This document shows, piece after piece, positions 16,402-24,876 of a stretch of DNA of 64,000 nucleotides (its first letter is position 1; every line of letters begins with the position of its first letter). The notes under the pieces were generated by a model. That model did no database searches and was not told the origin of the DNA. It saw only the letters and a program-made list of their open reading frames with translations. Origin of the DNA: DATJZG01 sp035499295 (lineage in GTDB: Bacteria > Myxococcota > Myxococcia > Myxococcales > Anaeromyxobacteraceae); assembly GCA_035499295.1 (NCBI GenBank), contig DATJZG010000140.1:8391-72390 (forward strand), read 5' to 3'. The position numbers and the translations under genes were made by a program.

Positions 16402-18810
16402 ATGGCTGCGAGAGCGCTCGGGCCGGACGAGCTCTGCCGCCGTTGCGACGGCGCCCGCCTGCCGTTCGCCACCACGGCGGAACTCGATCCCATCGAGCCG
16501 CCCCTCGGCCAGGACCGGGCCGAGGAGGCGATCCTCTTCGGGATGGGGATCAAGCGCGACGGCTTCAACGTCTTCGCGCTCGGCCCGCCCGGCGTCGGGA
16601 AGAGGAAGCTCGTTCTCCGGCTGCTCGGCGAGCGAGCGCGGAAGGAGGCCGTCCCGGACGACTGGTGCTACCTCTTCAACTTCAAGGAGCACCAGCGCCC
16701 GGTGGCGATGCGAATGCCCGCGGGGCGGGCAATGGCGCTGCGCGCCGACATGGACCGCCTCGTCGAGGAACTGCGGGCGGCGATCCCCGCCGCCTTCGAG
16801 AGCGAGGAGTACCGCACCCGCCTGCAGGCCCTCGAGAAGCAGTTCGAGGAGCGCCGCGAGGAGGCGATGCGCGGCATCCAAGAGAAGTCGAGGGAGCGCG
16901 GCATCGCGGTCCTGCGCTCGCCCGTCGGCCTGGCCCTCGCGCCGGTCCGCGACGGCGAGGTGATCGAGCCCGACGAGTTCCGCAAGCTGCCGGAGGAGGA
17001 GCAGAGGCGCATCCAACGGGACGTGGCCGAGCTGCAGGAAGGGCTCGCCGAGGTGCTGCGCTCCATGCCACGGCTGGAGCGGGAGCACCGGGAAGCGGTG
17101 CGCGGGATGAACCGGGAGGTGGCGCTCTACGCCATCGGCCACCTCATCGAGGACCTGAAGAGACGCTACGCCGGCCTCGCGGACGTCCTCGGCCACCTCG
17201 AGGCGGTCCAGTCCGACGTGGTCGAGAACATCCACGAGTTCCTCGCGTCCTCGGAGCCGGAGGACGCCGCCGGGCAGGTCCGTCGACTGTTCAGCGAGAC
17301 GCCGGCGATGCACCGCTACCGGGTCAATGTGCTCGTTGACCGCTCCGGCGCGACCGGCGCGCCGGTAGTGGTGGAGGACCTGCCGAGCCACGCCAACCTC
17401 ACCGGGCGTATCGAGCATCACTCCCACCTCGGCACCCTCGTCACCGACTTCACCCTGATCCGGCCCGGCGCGCTCCACCGGGCAAACGGCGGCTACCTGG
17501 TTCTCGACGCCCGCCGGGTGTTGGCGCAGCCCTTTGCCTGGGAGGACCTGAAGCGGGCGCTGCGCGCTCGCGAGCTCCGGATCGAGCCTCCGGAGAGGCT
17601 CCTCGGCATCACCTCCGCCGCGTCGCTCGAGCCGGAGCCCATCCCGCTCGAGGTCAAGGTGGTCCTTGCCGGGGAGCGCTGGCTCCACCAGCTGCTCACC
17701 GCCGCCGACCCGGAGTTCGCCGAGCTCTTCAAGGTGCCCGCGGACTTCGAGGACGAGATCCCCCGCGACGAGGGGGAGATCGCCTACGCGCGCTTCGTCG
17801 CCTCCGTCGCCCGGGCCGAGAGGCTCCACCCCTTCGACCGCGGCGCGGTGGCTCGGGTCATCGAGCGGGGCTCCCGTCTCGCGGGCGACGGGGACAAGCT
17901 CTCCGCACACCTGCGGGCCGTGGCCGACCTGCTCCGGGAGGCGGACCACATCGCCTCCGGCGCGGGGAAGGCGGAAGTGACTGGCGCCGACGTCGAGGCG
18001 GCCGTCTCCGCCCAGCTGCGCCGCACCGACCGGGTGCAGCGGCAGATCCTCGAGGCCATCGCCCGGGGCACGATTCTCATCGACACCTCCGGCGGCCGGG
18101 TGGGACAGGTGAACGGCCTCGCGGTTTACGAGGTGGGCGGCCGGGCCTTCGGCCGGCCGAGCCGGATCACCGCGCGGGTGCGGCTCGGGCGCGGCGAGGT
18201 GGTGGACATCGAGCGGGAGGTGGAACTCGGCGGCCCCATCCACTCCAAGGGGGTCCTCATCCTCTCGGGATTCCTCGGAGCGCGCTTCGCCGCCGACCGC
18301 CCCTTCACCCTCTCCGCCAGCTTGGTCTTCGAGCAGTCCTACGGGCCAGTGGAGGGGGACAGCGCCTCCTGCGCCGAGCTCTACGCCCTCCTCTCCTCGC
18401 TTGCCGGCCTGCCGGTGAGGCAGTCGCTCGCGGTCACCGGGTCGGTGAACCAGCTCGGACAGGTGCAGCCCATCGGCGGCGTCAACGAGAAGATCGAGGG
18501 CTTCTTCGACGTCTGCCGGGCTCGGGGCCTCACCGGGGAGGAGGGGGTGCTCATCCCGGCGGCGAACGTGCCGCACCTCATGCTCCGCTCCGAGGTGGTG
18601 GAGGCCGCCCGGGCCGGCTCGTTCCGGGTCTACGCGGTGGAGACGGTGGACGAAGGGATCGAGCTGCTCACCGGCGTCCCCGCCGGCGCGGCGGGAGCGG
18701 ACGGCGTCTTCCCACCCGGGACCGTGAACGCGCGGGTGGCGGCGCGCCTCGCGGAGCTCGCCGAGAGGTCGCGGGCCTTCGCCGCCGAAAGACGCGGCCC
18801 GGAGGCCTGA
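16402..18810 (+). CDS. Lon-related AAA ATP-dependent protease (LonB-like, AAA_32 type)
   Basis: 802 residues from the ATG at 16402, which has the ribosome site GGGAAGGG; the ORF extends upstream to 16270 but that part overlaps the previous gene. The ATPase core is split by a long coiled-coil insertion (about residues 110-270), as in the bacterial Lon-related family. The nucleotide loop reads GPPGVGKRK (about 61-69), with Arg where Walker A has Ser/Thr. The C-terminal Lon protease domain has the catalytic Ser-Lys dyad at S654 (GDSAS) and K697 (NEKIEGF), the same 43-residue spacing as in LonA. The stop TGA overlaps the ATG of the universal stress protein gene (TGATG), which links the two as a stress-response pair. 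Confidence 0.92.
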   Translation: MAARALGPDELCRRCDGARLPFATTAELDPIEPPLGQDRAEEAILFGMGIKRDGFNVFALGPPGVGKRKLVLRLLGERARKEAVPDDWCYLFNFKEHQRPVAMRMPAGRAMALRADMDRLVEELRAAIPAAFESEEYRTRLQALEKQFEERREEAMRGIQEKSRERGIAVLRSPVGLALAPVRDGEVIEPDEFRKLPEEEQRRIQRDVAELQEGLAEVLRSMPRLEREHREAVRGMNREVALYAIGHLIEDLKRRYAGLADVLGHLEAVQSDVVENIHEFLASSEPEDAAGQVRRLFSETPAMHRYRVNVLVDRSGATGAPVVVEDLPSHANLTGRIEHHSHLGTLVTDFTLIRPGALHRANGGYLVLDARRVLAQPFAWEDLKRALRARELRIEPPERLLGITSAASLEPEPIPLEVKVVLAGERWLHQLLTAADPEFAELFKVPADFEDEIPRDEGEIAYARFVASVARAERLHPFDRGAVARVIERGSRLAGDGDKLSAHLRAVADLLREADHIASGAGKAEVTGADVEAAVSAQLRRTDRVQRQILEAIARGTILIDTSGGRVGQVNGLAVYEVGGRAFGRPSRITARVRLGRGEVVDIEREVELGGPIHSKGVLILSGFLGARFAADRPFTLSASLVFEQSYGPVEGDSASCAELYALLSSLAGLPVRQSLAVTGSVNQLGQVQPIGGVNEKIEGFFDVCRARGLTGEEGVLIPAANVPHLMLRSEVVEAARAGSFRVYAVETVDEGIELLTGVPAGAAGADGVFPPGTVNARVAARLAELAERSRAFAAERRGPEA

Positions 18811-19640
18811 TGAGGACGGGCGCGGCGAGCAGAGCCCCCATGCGCCGGATCCTGGTGGCCCTCGACGCTTCCCGCGCCAGCCGGGCTGCGCTCGAGTCCG
18901 CCGCCTTCCTCGCCGCGCGCCAGGGCGCCCTGCTCGAGGGGCTCTTCGTCGAGGACGTCGACCTCCTCCGGGCCGCGGCCCTGCCCTTTACCGGGCAACT
19001 CGCCTTGCCGGCCGGGCTGCCGCTCCCGAGTTCCTCCATCCTTCCCGATCTCCAGGCGCTCGCCAGCCGGGCCCGGGCCGCGCTCGAGGACGCGGCCGCG
19101 GCGCGTCGGCTGCGCTGGTCCTTCCGCATCGCGCGCGGGCGCGTGGCGGTCGAGGTGGTCGCGGCCGCGCTCGAGGCGGACCTCCTCGTCCTCGGCCGCG
19201 GCAGGGGGATCGGCGCCGGCCCCTCTCCGGGCGCAACTGCCGCCACTGCGGCCGCCCGGGCCACTTCCCCGGTACTCGTGACGCTCGAGGAGGCCGCCGA
19301 GGCCCTTCCCCTCCTCGTCGCCTGGGACGGCTCCGAGGGCGCCGAGGCCGCCCTGGACCTCGCCCTCCGCCTCTCCGACGCCGGCGCCCGGGCTCCGGCG
19401 CTCCTCGTCGCCGCGGAGGGTCAGGCCGCGGCCGAGCGGCTCGCCGCCGCCGCGGCCGCGCGGGCCGGGCACCCGCTGCGCTGGCGCTGGATCGGCGGGT
19501 CGACGCCGGGAGACCTCCGCCGCGCCGCCCCCGCCCGATCGGTGCTCGTCGTCGGCACCTCGAGCCCGGCCGCAGGAGGCCCGACCGGGCTCGAGCGCCT
19601 ACTCGCCGAGGCGCGCTGCCCCGTGCTCCTCGCCCGCTGA
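18810..19640 (+). CDS. Universal stress protein with tandem UspA-type domains
   Basis: 276 residues. First UspA domain starts at RRILVALDASRASRAALESAAFLA (about 12-35) and ends with the glycine-rich nucleotide-binding signature region LLVLGRGRGIGAGPSPGATA. The second half repeats the fold in shorter form (PLLVAWDGSEGAEAALDLALRL to SVLVVGTSSPAAGG). UspA tandem proteins bind ATP or related nucleotides and accumulate in stress or stasis. The ATG overlaps the stop of the Lon-like protease; an internal ATG 10 codons later (RRILVALD) is the other possible start. It is very Ala-rich. The role is inferred from the family only. Confidence 0.85.
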   Translation: MRTGAASRAPMRRILVALDASRASRAALESAAFLAARQGALLEGLFVEDVDLLRAAALPFTGQLALPAGLPLPSSSILPDLQALASRARAALEDAAAARRLRWSFRIARGRVAVEVVAAALEADLLVLGRGRGIGAGPSPGATAATAAARATSPVLVTLEEAAEALPLLVAWDGSEGAEAALDLALRLSDAGARAPALLVAAEGQAAAERLAAAAAARAGHPLRWRWIGGSTPGDLRRAAPARSVLVVGTSSPAAGGPTGLERLLAEARCPVLLAR

Positions 19641-19649
19641 CCCTGCCTT

Positions 19650-20582
19650 TCAGGCCCGGGCGGGCTCCTCGGGGGCCGGGTCCGCTCCGAGGGCGAGAAC
19701 CCCGATCGCCGAGAGGCGCCAGAGCTCGGCGGCAGCGGCGAGGAGAGCCAAGAGCGCAGCGAGGAAGAGCTGGGAGCCCGCGAGCAGGAACCGGGGCGCC
19801 CCGGTAGCGAAGGTGGCCAGCACCCCGAAGAAGCTCTGGACGGAGCCCACCGCGAGGGCGGTGGCGACGAGGACGCCCAGGGCAGCCGCCAAGAACGCCG
19901 CCGGGCGCCTCGCGAAGGCGAGCGCCGACCTGCCGACCGCGCGCCCCGGCGGATCCCCGGCGAGGGCCGCCCGGGCGACGGCCCCGTCGCCAACGACGGA
20001 GAGAGACGCTGCGGCGAAGGCGGAGAGGGCGACGGCCGCCGCCACGAGGGCCCCGGTCGCTGCCGGGGCGTGCAGCTCCCGCGCCCTCGAGGAGACGATG
20101 ACGGCGCCGATGAGGGCGGAACCGAGCGCCGCCTGACCCGCGAGGTCGAGCAGCAGGGCGAGGAGCGCCGAGCCGAGCACGCGGCCGAAGCGGTACGCCA
20201 CCCCGGCCGCGAACCGCGGCGAGCCGTCGGTCACCCCCGAAAGGGGGCTACCGAGGGCGGCGAGCGATCCCGAGATCCAGGCCACCCGGACCGCCCCCCA
20301 GAGGAGCCATCCCGAGAGCCACAGGCCGAGGGCGATGGCCATCACTCGCGGGGAGGCGAGGATGGACGCGGCGAGGGCAATCGCCTCCTCCGGCGTGCTG
20401 CCGCTCGCGACCGCGCCGCGGAGCGAGAGCCAGGAGAGGGCCGCGAGAAAGGCCGAGGCCGGAACGGCGCACGCGCCCCGGAGGAGGGTCACGGCCATGC
20501 CCAGGCTCGCGAGCCAGCTCTCCCCGAGCACCGCCCGGAGGCTGTGGCGGAGGGCGCGCCCGGTCGAGGTTCCGCTCGTCAT
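19650..20582 (-). CDS. Polytopic membrane protein, function unknown
   Basis: 310 residues from the ATG at 20582; a GTG at 20609 would add 9 residues but lies within the lexA operator region. At least six hydrophobic segments can be seen, for example VTLLRGACAVPASAFLAALSWL, VMAIALGLWLSGWLLWGAVRVAWI, ALLALLLDLAGQAALGSALIGAVIV and LAAALGVLVATALAVGSVQSFFGVLA. It is almost free of charged residues outside short loops. I do not recognise a family. The gene is divergent from lexA, and a TAGCGT box ends 7 nt before its ATG, so it could share LexA control. The gene converges on the universal stress protein gene. Confidence 0.7.
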   Translation of the reverse strand: MTSGTSTGRALRHSLRAVLGESWLASLGMAVTLLRGACAVPASAFLAALSWLSLRGAVASGSTPEEAIALAASILASPRVMAIALGLWLSGWLLWGAVRVAWISGSLAALGSPLSGVTDGSPRFAAGVAYRFGRVLGSALLALLLDLAGQAALGSALIGAVIVSSRARELHAPAATGALVAAAVALSAFAAASLSVVGDGAVARAALAGDPPGRAVGRSALAFARRPAAFLAAALGVLVATALAVGSVQSFFGVLATFATGAPRFLLAGSQLFLAALLALLAAAAELWRLSAIGVLALGADPAPEEPARA

Positions 20583-20589
20583 CGCGGCG

Positions 20590-20595
20590 ACGCTA
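20590..20595 (-). promoter_or_regulatory. -10-like box of the membrane-protein gene divergent from lexA
   Basis: TAGCGT within GTGCTAGCGT on the minus strand, 7 nt before the ATG at 20582, with no Shine-Dalgarno between. The nearest CTGAAC core of the lexA operators (20610-20615) lies only 15 nt upstream of it. Confidence 0.4.
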
Positions 20596-20609
20596 GCACG
20601 ACCTCCCAC

Positions 20610-20668
20610 CTGAACGCCTGGCTCACTTCCTTGCGTCTGAACACCCGGTTGGTATACTTGCGTTCAGG
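20610..20668 (+). promoter_or_regulatory. LexA operator cluster in the lexA promoter
   Basis: Three copies of the SOS core occur just before lexA: CTGAAC at 20610-20615 and 20637-20642, and its complement GTTCAG at 20662-20667. The last, within GTATACTTGCGTTCAGG (20652-20668), agrees with the Myxococcus LexA box as I recall it (CTRHAMRYBYGTTCAGS) at 15 of 17 positions. It overlaps the lexA ribosome site AGGAGG (20666-20671), so bound LexA would block both transcription and access to the leader. Confidence 0.75.
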
Positions 20669-20678
20669 AGGCCTTCCG

Positions 20679-21365
20679 ATGGACGCCCTCACCGACCGCC
20701 AGCTCGAGGTCCTGCGCTACATCACACGCCAGATCGAGGACCAGGGGTACCCTCCCACCATCCGGGAGATCGGGGAGGCGCTCGACATCCGCTCCACGAA
20801 CGGGGTGAACGACCACCTCAAGGCCCTCGAGCGAAAGGGGTTCCTGACGCGCGACCCGGTGAAGTCGCGGGCGCTCATCCCCACCAGCCGAGCCCGGGAC
20901 GCGCTCTCGAGCCGCGGAGGTGCCCAGGTGATCTCGCTCGCCTCCCGGGCTCCGGCGCGCGCCCCGTCCCGTGTGGTGGACGTCCCCATCGTCGGGCGCG
21001 TCGCCGCCGGCCAGCCCATCCTCGCCGAGGAGCGGATCGAGGACACGGTCCAGGTGGACTCCTTCTTCCTCGGCGCCGGGCGCAAGGTCTACGGCCTGAG
21101 GGTGCAGGGCGACTCCATGATCGGCGACGGCATCCTGCCCGGAGACTACATCTTCGTGCGCAAGCAGCTGAACGCCGAGGACGGCGACATCGTCGTGGCC
21201 ATGATCGACGACGAGGCCACCGTGAAGCGCGTCTACTTCGAGGGCGACCGCGTCCGCTTCCAGCCCTCGAACCCCCGCATGGCTCCCATCTACGTGCGCG
21301 AGGAGGACTTTCGCTCGACCATGATCCTCGGCGTGGTGGTGGGGATCTACCGCAAGCTGCGCTAG
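20679..21365 (+). CDS. lexA: SOS-response repressor LexA
   Basis: Represses DNA-damage genes and cleaves itself when RecA filaments form. 228 residues from the ATG at 20679, chosen for its AGGAGG site 7 nt upstream; the ORF extends far upstream but that part is antisense to the membrane-protein gene. The winged-helix N-terminus contains the recognition helix REIGEALDIRSTNGVNDHLKAL (29-50). The cleavage bond is A110-G111 in VAAGQP, and the catalytic dyad is S146 (GDSMI) and K183 (ATVKRV), with the usual 37-residue spacing. The linker of about 30 residues is somewhat long. Own operators lie directly upstream, so it is autoregulated. Confidence 0.96.
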   Translation: MDALTDRQLEVLRYITRQIEDQGYPPTIREIGEALDIRSTNGVNDHLKALERKGFLTRDPVKSRALIPTSRARDALSSRGGAQVISLASRAPARAPSRVVDVPIVGRVAAGQPILAEERIEDTVQVDSFFLGAGRKVYGLRVQGDSMIGDGILPGDYIFVRKQLNAEDGDIVVAMIDDEATVKRVYFEGDRVRFQPSNPRMAPIYVREEDFRSTMILGVVVGIYRKLR

Positions 21366-21383
21366 GCAGCGCGCCCCCCTCGC

Positions 21384-22670
21384 TCAGCCGCGCGTCTTCG
21401 CCTGGCGGATGTAGCGGTCGAGGTCCTCGCGGTCGATGAGGGAGAGGATCTCGACGGTGTTCTGCCGCTCGGCGCGCCGGTAGATGAGGCGCACGTCGGT
21501 CGCCACCCGCACCCGGTAGTACCCGGGCAGCCCCTCGAGCGGCAGGGCGCGCAGGCTCGGGTGGCGGTGGTCGAGGGCGAGCAGGTGCGCCTGCTTGAAG
21601 GCGGCGCGCTGGATACGGCGGTCCCATCCCTCGAGCGAGTCGTAGAACTCCCGCGTGTAGACGGGGAGGAGGAAGGTTGCCTCGGCCTCTCCCACCTCCG
21701 GGTTCGCCTCCTCGCCGGCGCGGTCCGGGGGACGGGCGGCGGCCGGATCGGCGGCGCCCCGGGCCCGGCCGAGCGCCGCCTCGAGTTCCTCCTCGCGCGC
21801 GAGGGCGCGCTCGAGCCGTGACTCGAGCGAGTTCACCCGCCCGGCCAGGTCCCTCCCCTCCGAGCGGAGCCTCTGCGACTCGAGGAAGAGATCGCTCTCG
21901 CGCAGCGCCTCCACCTCGGCGCGCAGCCGCGCGGCCTCCTTCTGGGTCTCGGCGGCCTCCTCCCGGGCACGCGCGGCCTCCTCGGCGGCGTGCGACTCCC
22001 GGGCGCGCGCCTCCCGGAGCGACGCCTGCAGCTTGTCCCGCTGCTCCTCTCCCTTTCGCCGGGCCTCCTCGACCCGGCTTTCGGCCCGGCTCCCGGACTC
22101 GCGGATCCGCTCCTCTGCCCGGGCCAGGGACTGCTCTAGCTCGGCCACCCTCTCCGTCGGCTCCACCGGTACCCCGCGCTCCTCCGCTCGCTCGGCGCCC
22201 TCGGGAAGGGGCTCGTAGTAGTGGCGGGCGAGCTCGTCCAGGATGGGCCGGGCGCTGTCGCGCACCTTTCCGTCCCGGTCCGAGAGCACCCGCCAGAGGG
22301 TGAGCGGGAGCGCCGCATCGGTCGCGCAGGAGCGAAGAAGCTCCTGCCAGGCGGGCGGGTCGAGCGCCTCCCGGCCGAGCGGGGGCGCTTCGAAGGCCTT
22401 CCCGAGGGCCCGGTGCACCGGCGCCGAGGAGGGCGGGTGCGCGAGGATCTCGTCGGCGAGGACGTCGCAGCGCTCCACGTCGGTGAGAGCCTCGGTGCGG
22501 AACCCGGGCACGGAAAGCCCGAGCTCCTTCACCAGGGCCCGGGTCTCCTCCGGCAGGAGCGCCACGTAGAGGAACACCGAGAGCTGGTCGCGGGAGAGCT
22601 CGTGGAGCGGGGCCTCCCTCACCCGGGAGGCCTTTGCCCGGCTGCCCTTGGTGTCGGCGCGGGCCGCCAT
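21384..22670 (-). CDS. Coiled-coil protein with C-terminal RelE/ParE-like toxin-fold domain
   Basis: 428 residues. The N-terminus (about 1-170) is helical and contains HEAT-like text (LTLWRVLSDRDGKVRDSARPILDELA). Residues about 180-310 are a long Glu/Arg/Ala coiled coil. The last 90 residues (from YTREFYDSLEGWDRRI to DLDRYIRQAKTRG) resemble the RelE/ParE toxin or cytotoxin fold: GYYRVRVATDVRLIYRRAE followed by VEILSLIDREDLDRY. No antitoxin-sized gene is adjacent; instead it begins 8 nt after a membrane-anchored protein gene, so the two form an operon. The fusion may act as a structural or regulatory RelE-fold domain rather than a free toxin. Start ATG at 22670; the longer upstream ORF is a shadow. 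Confidence 0.75.
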   Translation of the reverse strand: MAARADTKGSRAKASRVREAPLHELSRDQLSVFLYVALLPEETRALVKELGLSVPGFRTEALTDVERCDVLADEILAHPPSSAPVHRALGKAFEAPPLGREALDPPAWQELLRSCATDAALPLTLWRVLSDRDGKVRDSARPILDELARHYYEPLPEGAERAEERGVPVEPTERVAELEQSLARAEERIRESGSRAESRVEEARRKGEEQRDKLQASLREARARESHAAEEAARAREEAAETQKEAARLRAEVEALRESDLFLESQRLRSEGRDLAGRVNSLESRLERALAREEELEAALGRARGAADPAAARPPDRAGEEANPEVGEAEATFLLPVYTREFYDSLEGWDRRIQRAAFKQAHLLALDHRHPSLRALPLEGLPGYYRVRVATDVRLIYRRAERQNTVEILSLIDREDLDRYIRQAKTRG

Positions 22671-22678
22671 TCGCCGGC

Positions 22679-23581
22679 CTAGCGCGGCCCCTCTCGCGTC
22701 TCCGCCTGGTAGACCTCCCCCGGCGCGATGCGCCAGGACTCCGCCACCGGCAGGTCGAAGCGGAAGGACGCGGCCGCGCTCGCCCCCGCCTGCCCGTGGG
22801 ACTCGACCGGGACGGTGAGCACCAGGCGGGCCGCCTCGCGCGGGAGGGCGTCGAGGTACCAGGTGCCGAAGAGGATCCCGGGCGGAAACTCCTCGATGAA
22901 GCGCTCCGGGTCGCCGAGCTTTTGGTAAGGCTCGCCCGGCCCGGACATCTCCGCGTAGGTCTTGCCCTTCTCGTCCAGGATCTGGACGTCGAGCTGCTTG
23001 AAGGCGAGACCCACCACGGTGTGGAGCGTGGCCCGCCCGCCGCCGGGAGCCACGTCCCTCTCGAAGCGGCGCGGCGCCCCCCACAGCGCGAACTCCACCT
23101 TGACGGCGCGGCCGCCTCCGACCGGGTTTTGCGCCGGCTCAAGGGAGAGCAGGTCGAGGTGCAGGCCGTGGTCGGCCGCGGAGGCGAGGGGCTCGTAGCG
23201 GCCCTCGGTGAGGAGTCGGAAGCGCTCCTCCGCGTAGCGCTGCCACTCGGCGCGTGCGCCCTCCTTGTCCTTCTCCCTCTCTCGCGCAGCCCGGGCCGCC
23301 TCGGCCGGGGCGGCCAGGCCCGCCGGGAAGCGGCTGCGAACGGCGGCAAGCTCGTCCGCGTACCAGCGGGCGAGCCCGCGCACCTCCTCCCGCCACTCCT
23401 TCGCCTGCTCGCCCGAGAGCTCGCGGGCGGCGAACGAGCGCTCCAGGAACTCCCGCTTCAGGTGCTCCCGCGCCAGGCGGGCCTCGAGCTGCTGGCTCGA
23501 GCGGCGCCAGGAGCCGAACACCCAGACGCCGAGGGCCAGGGCGACGACGGCGGTCAGGAGGACCTTGAGGGCCGGCTTCAT
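22679..23581 (-). CDS. Membrane-anchored protein of unknown function
   Basis: 300 residues from the ATG at 23581. One N-terminal signal anchor (ALKVLLTAVVALALGVWVFGSW, 4-25) is followed by a charged helical stretch rich in Glu/Arg (about 30-120) and a beta-rich C-terminal half (LHLDLLSLEPAQNPVGGG onward) that looks extracytoplasmic. I do not recognise a family. The ORF continues upstream of 23581, but that region is antisense to the metallophosphoesterase gene. It is followed after 8 nt by the coiled-coil/RelE-like gene, and preceded by the phosphoesterase gene 52 nt upstream, so all three may be one transcript. Confidence 0.75.
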   Translation of the reverse strand: MKPALKVLLTAVVALALGVWVFGSWRRSSQQLEARLAREHLKREFLERSFAARELSGEQAKEWREEVRGLARWYADELAAVRSRFPAGLAAPAEAARAAREREKDKEGARAEWQRYAEERFRLLTEGRYEPLASAADHGLHLDLLSLEPAQNPVGGGRAVKVEFALWGAPRRFERDVAPGGGRATLHTVVGLAFKQLDVQILDEKGKTYAEMSGPGEPYQKLGDPERFIEEFPPGILFGTWYLDALPREAARLVLTVPVESHGQAGASAAASFRFDLPVAESWRIAPGEVYQAETREGPR

Positions 23582-23633
23582 GCCGCTGAGGGATACCGCC
23601 CCCCCGGGAGAGAGGCAAGGACGCGGCGCGCGC

Positions 23634-24467
23634 CTAGTGTGCGGCGGTGAGCGCCTGGACGGAGCGCACCCCGCCCCGGTCCACCTCGTAGAGGTAGGCC
23701 CGGGCTCGCCGCACCGGCTCGTCCGAGACCCGGCCGGCCGATCCGGCGCACAGGACCGGGGTGGTCCCAGCGGCCCCGGGGAGGTCGAGCCGGAAGGCAC
23801 AGTGGCGGTGGCCGTGCAGGATGCCGGCCACCCGCAGGTCGGCGATCATCCGCACCACCTTGTCGGCGTCGGCGAGCGGCATGCGCGCCACGGCCGCGTC
23901 GGAGGGGATGCGCTCCGGCGGGAGGATGAGGTGGTGGTGAAGCGCGAGGATCACCGCCCTCCCCTCCTTGGCGTGCTCGCGCACGAGCTCGCGGCAGCGC
24001 TGCAGTTGGGGCGGGCCGAGCCGCCCGGGGGTTTCGCGCGGGGCCTCGCCGTAGCGGGCGCTGTCGAGCGCCACGATGGCCACCTCCGGTGCCGGCACCA
24101 CCGCGAACGGGTAGGCGGCCGCGGGCCGCCGCATGCCCCGCCCGTCGGGACCCACCATCCGCAGGAAGCGCGAGGTCTTCGAGGCCTCCGCGGTCCAGAC
24201 GTCGTGGTTGCCGGGCACCACCGTCAGCCTTCCCTTCTCCGCCCAGGGGCGGAGCAGCTCGGCGGCGCGCTCGAACTCGCCCGCCTCGGCGGAGAGGGTG
24301 AGGTCCCCCGTCACCACCAGGTGATCGACGCGGGCGGCCTCCAGGTCCTTGAGGAGTCGCTGCGCTAAGCGGGGCGAGTAGCGGTCGCAGTCCTTCGCGG
24401 CGAAGCCGTTGCGGGGGTAGCGCCGGCGATCGGCGAGGTGCAGATCGCTGAGGTGACCTAGGCGCAA
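23634..24467 (-). CDS. Metallophosphoesterase (calcineurin-like)
   Basis: 277 residues. All five dinuclear-metal motifs of the calcineurin-like superfamily are present: HLSDLHL (5-11), VVTGDLT, PGNHD, LALHHHLI and HGHRHCAF. This layout resembles Icc/CpdA-type phosphodiesterases, so hydrolysis of a cyclic nucleotide or other phosphodiester is plausible, but the substrate cannot be told from sequence. The start is TTG at 24467, the only start codon before the first metal motif; a TAGCAT box ends 9 nt upstream and there is no ribosome site. It is divergent from the small ORF and lon. Confidence 0.88.
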   Translation of the reverse strand: MRLGHLSDLHLADRRRYPRNGFAAKDCDRYSPRLAQRLLKDLEAARVDHLVVTGDLTLSAEAGEFERAAELLRPWAEKGRLTVVPGNHDVWTAEASKTSRFLRMVGPDGRGMRRPAAAYPFAVVPAPEVAIVALDSARYGEAPRETPGRLGPPQLQRCRELVREHAKEGRAVILALHHHLILPPERIPSDAAVARMPLADADKVVRMIADLRVAGILHGHRHCAFRLDLPGAAGTTPVLCAGSAGRVSDEPVRRARAYLYEVDRGGVRSVQALTAAH

Positions 24468-24476
24468 GCGACGGGG

Positions 24477-24482
24477 ATGCTA
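24477..24482 (-). promoter_or_regulatory. -10-like box of the metallophosphoesterase gene
   Basis: TAGCAT on the minus strand, 9 nt before the TTG start, with no ribosome site between. It has the same hexamer and spacing as the box before the gene at 14544. Confidence 0.4.
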
Positions 24483-24534
24483 TCGGCGGCGCGGCGGAAC
24501 TGTCAAACCAGGCGGCGCCCGGGGGGCACTGCGC

Positions 24535-24561
24535 TTGACCCCGCCAGATCCGGTCTTAAAT
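24535..24561 (+). promoter_or_regulatory. Candidate promoter of the small ORF upstream of lon
   Basis: TTGACC (24535-24540) and TTAAAT (24556-24561) are separated by 15 bp, shorter than the ideal 17. The -10-like box ends 7 nt before the ATG at 24569, again a leaderless layout. Confidence 0.4.
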
Positions 24562-24568
24562 GGACTCC

Positions 24569-24760
24569 ATGACTCGCAAGCGCGTCTGGTCGCCCGCCGA
24601 CGGACCCCAGCCGGCACCGCAGCAGAGGCCGCCCGCCCGGTTCGAGTACTTCGACGACGGCGAGGTGGAGAACGAGCTCGAGGGGCTCTCGACCCCGAGC
24701 GAGGGGCCTTTTCACTCGGAATACGCGGGGCCGAGGAGGCGGACGGGCCCGGCCGTGTAG
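24569..24760 (+). CDS. Small hypothetical protein
   Basis: 63 residues from the ATG at 24569; an ATG three codons earlier lies inside the candidate -10. The protein is polar and probably disordered: MTRKRVWSPADGPQPAPQQ, then an acidic stretch FEYFDDGEVENELEGL and a basic tail GPRRRTG. Third codon positions are overwhelmingly G or C, as in neighbouring genes, which supports real coding. No family is recognised. It lies between the phosphoesterase gene and lon, 116 nt before lon, and may be read through into it. Confidence 0.5.
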   Translation: MTRKRVWSPADGPQPAPQQRPPARFEYFDDGEVENELEGLSTPSEGPFHSEYAGPRRRTGPAV

Positions 24761-24792
24761 GTGGGTCGGCGCTCGTCTCCCAGGGAACGAAT

Positions 24793-24810
24793 CCCCCCGA
24801 CCGGGGGTTT
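24793..24810 (+). terminator. Weak hairpin between the small ORF and lon
   Basis: C5/G5 stem (24793-24797 with 24803-24807) and TTT. It could attenuate transcription from the upstream ORF into lon, but the stem is short and the T tract minimal. Confidence 0.25.
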
Positions 24811-24876
24811 CCCCTCTGGTATCCTCAGCCGCCGCGACATCAAGGGCGTAGCGGGCTCTGGCGGAAGGAGCAGGCC

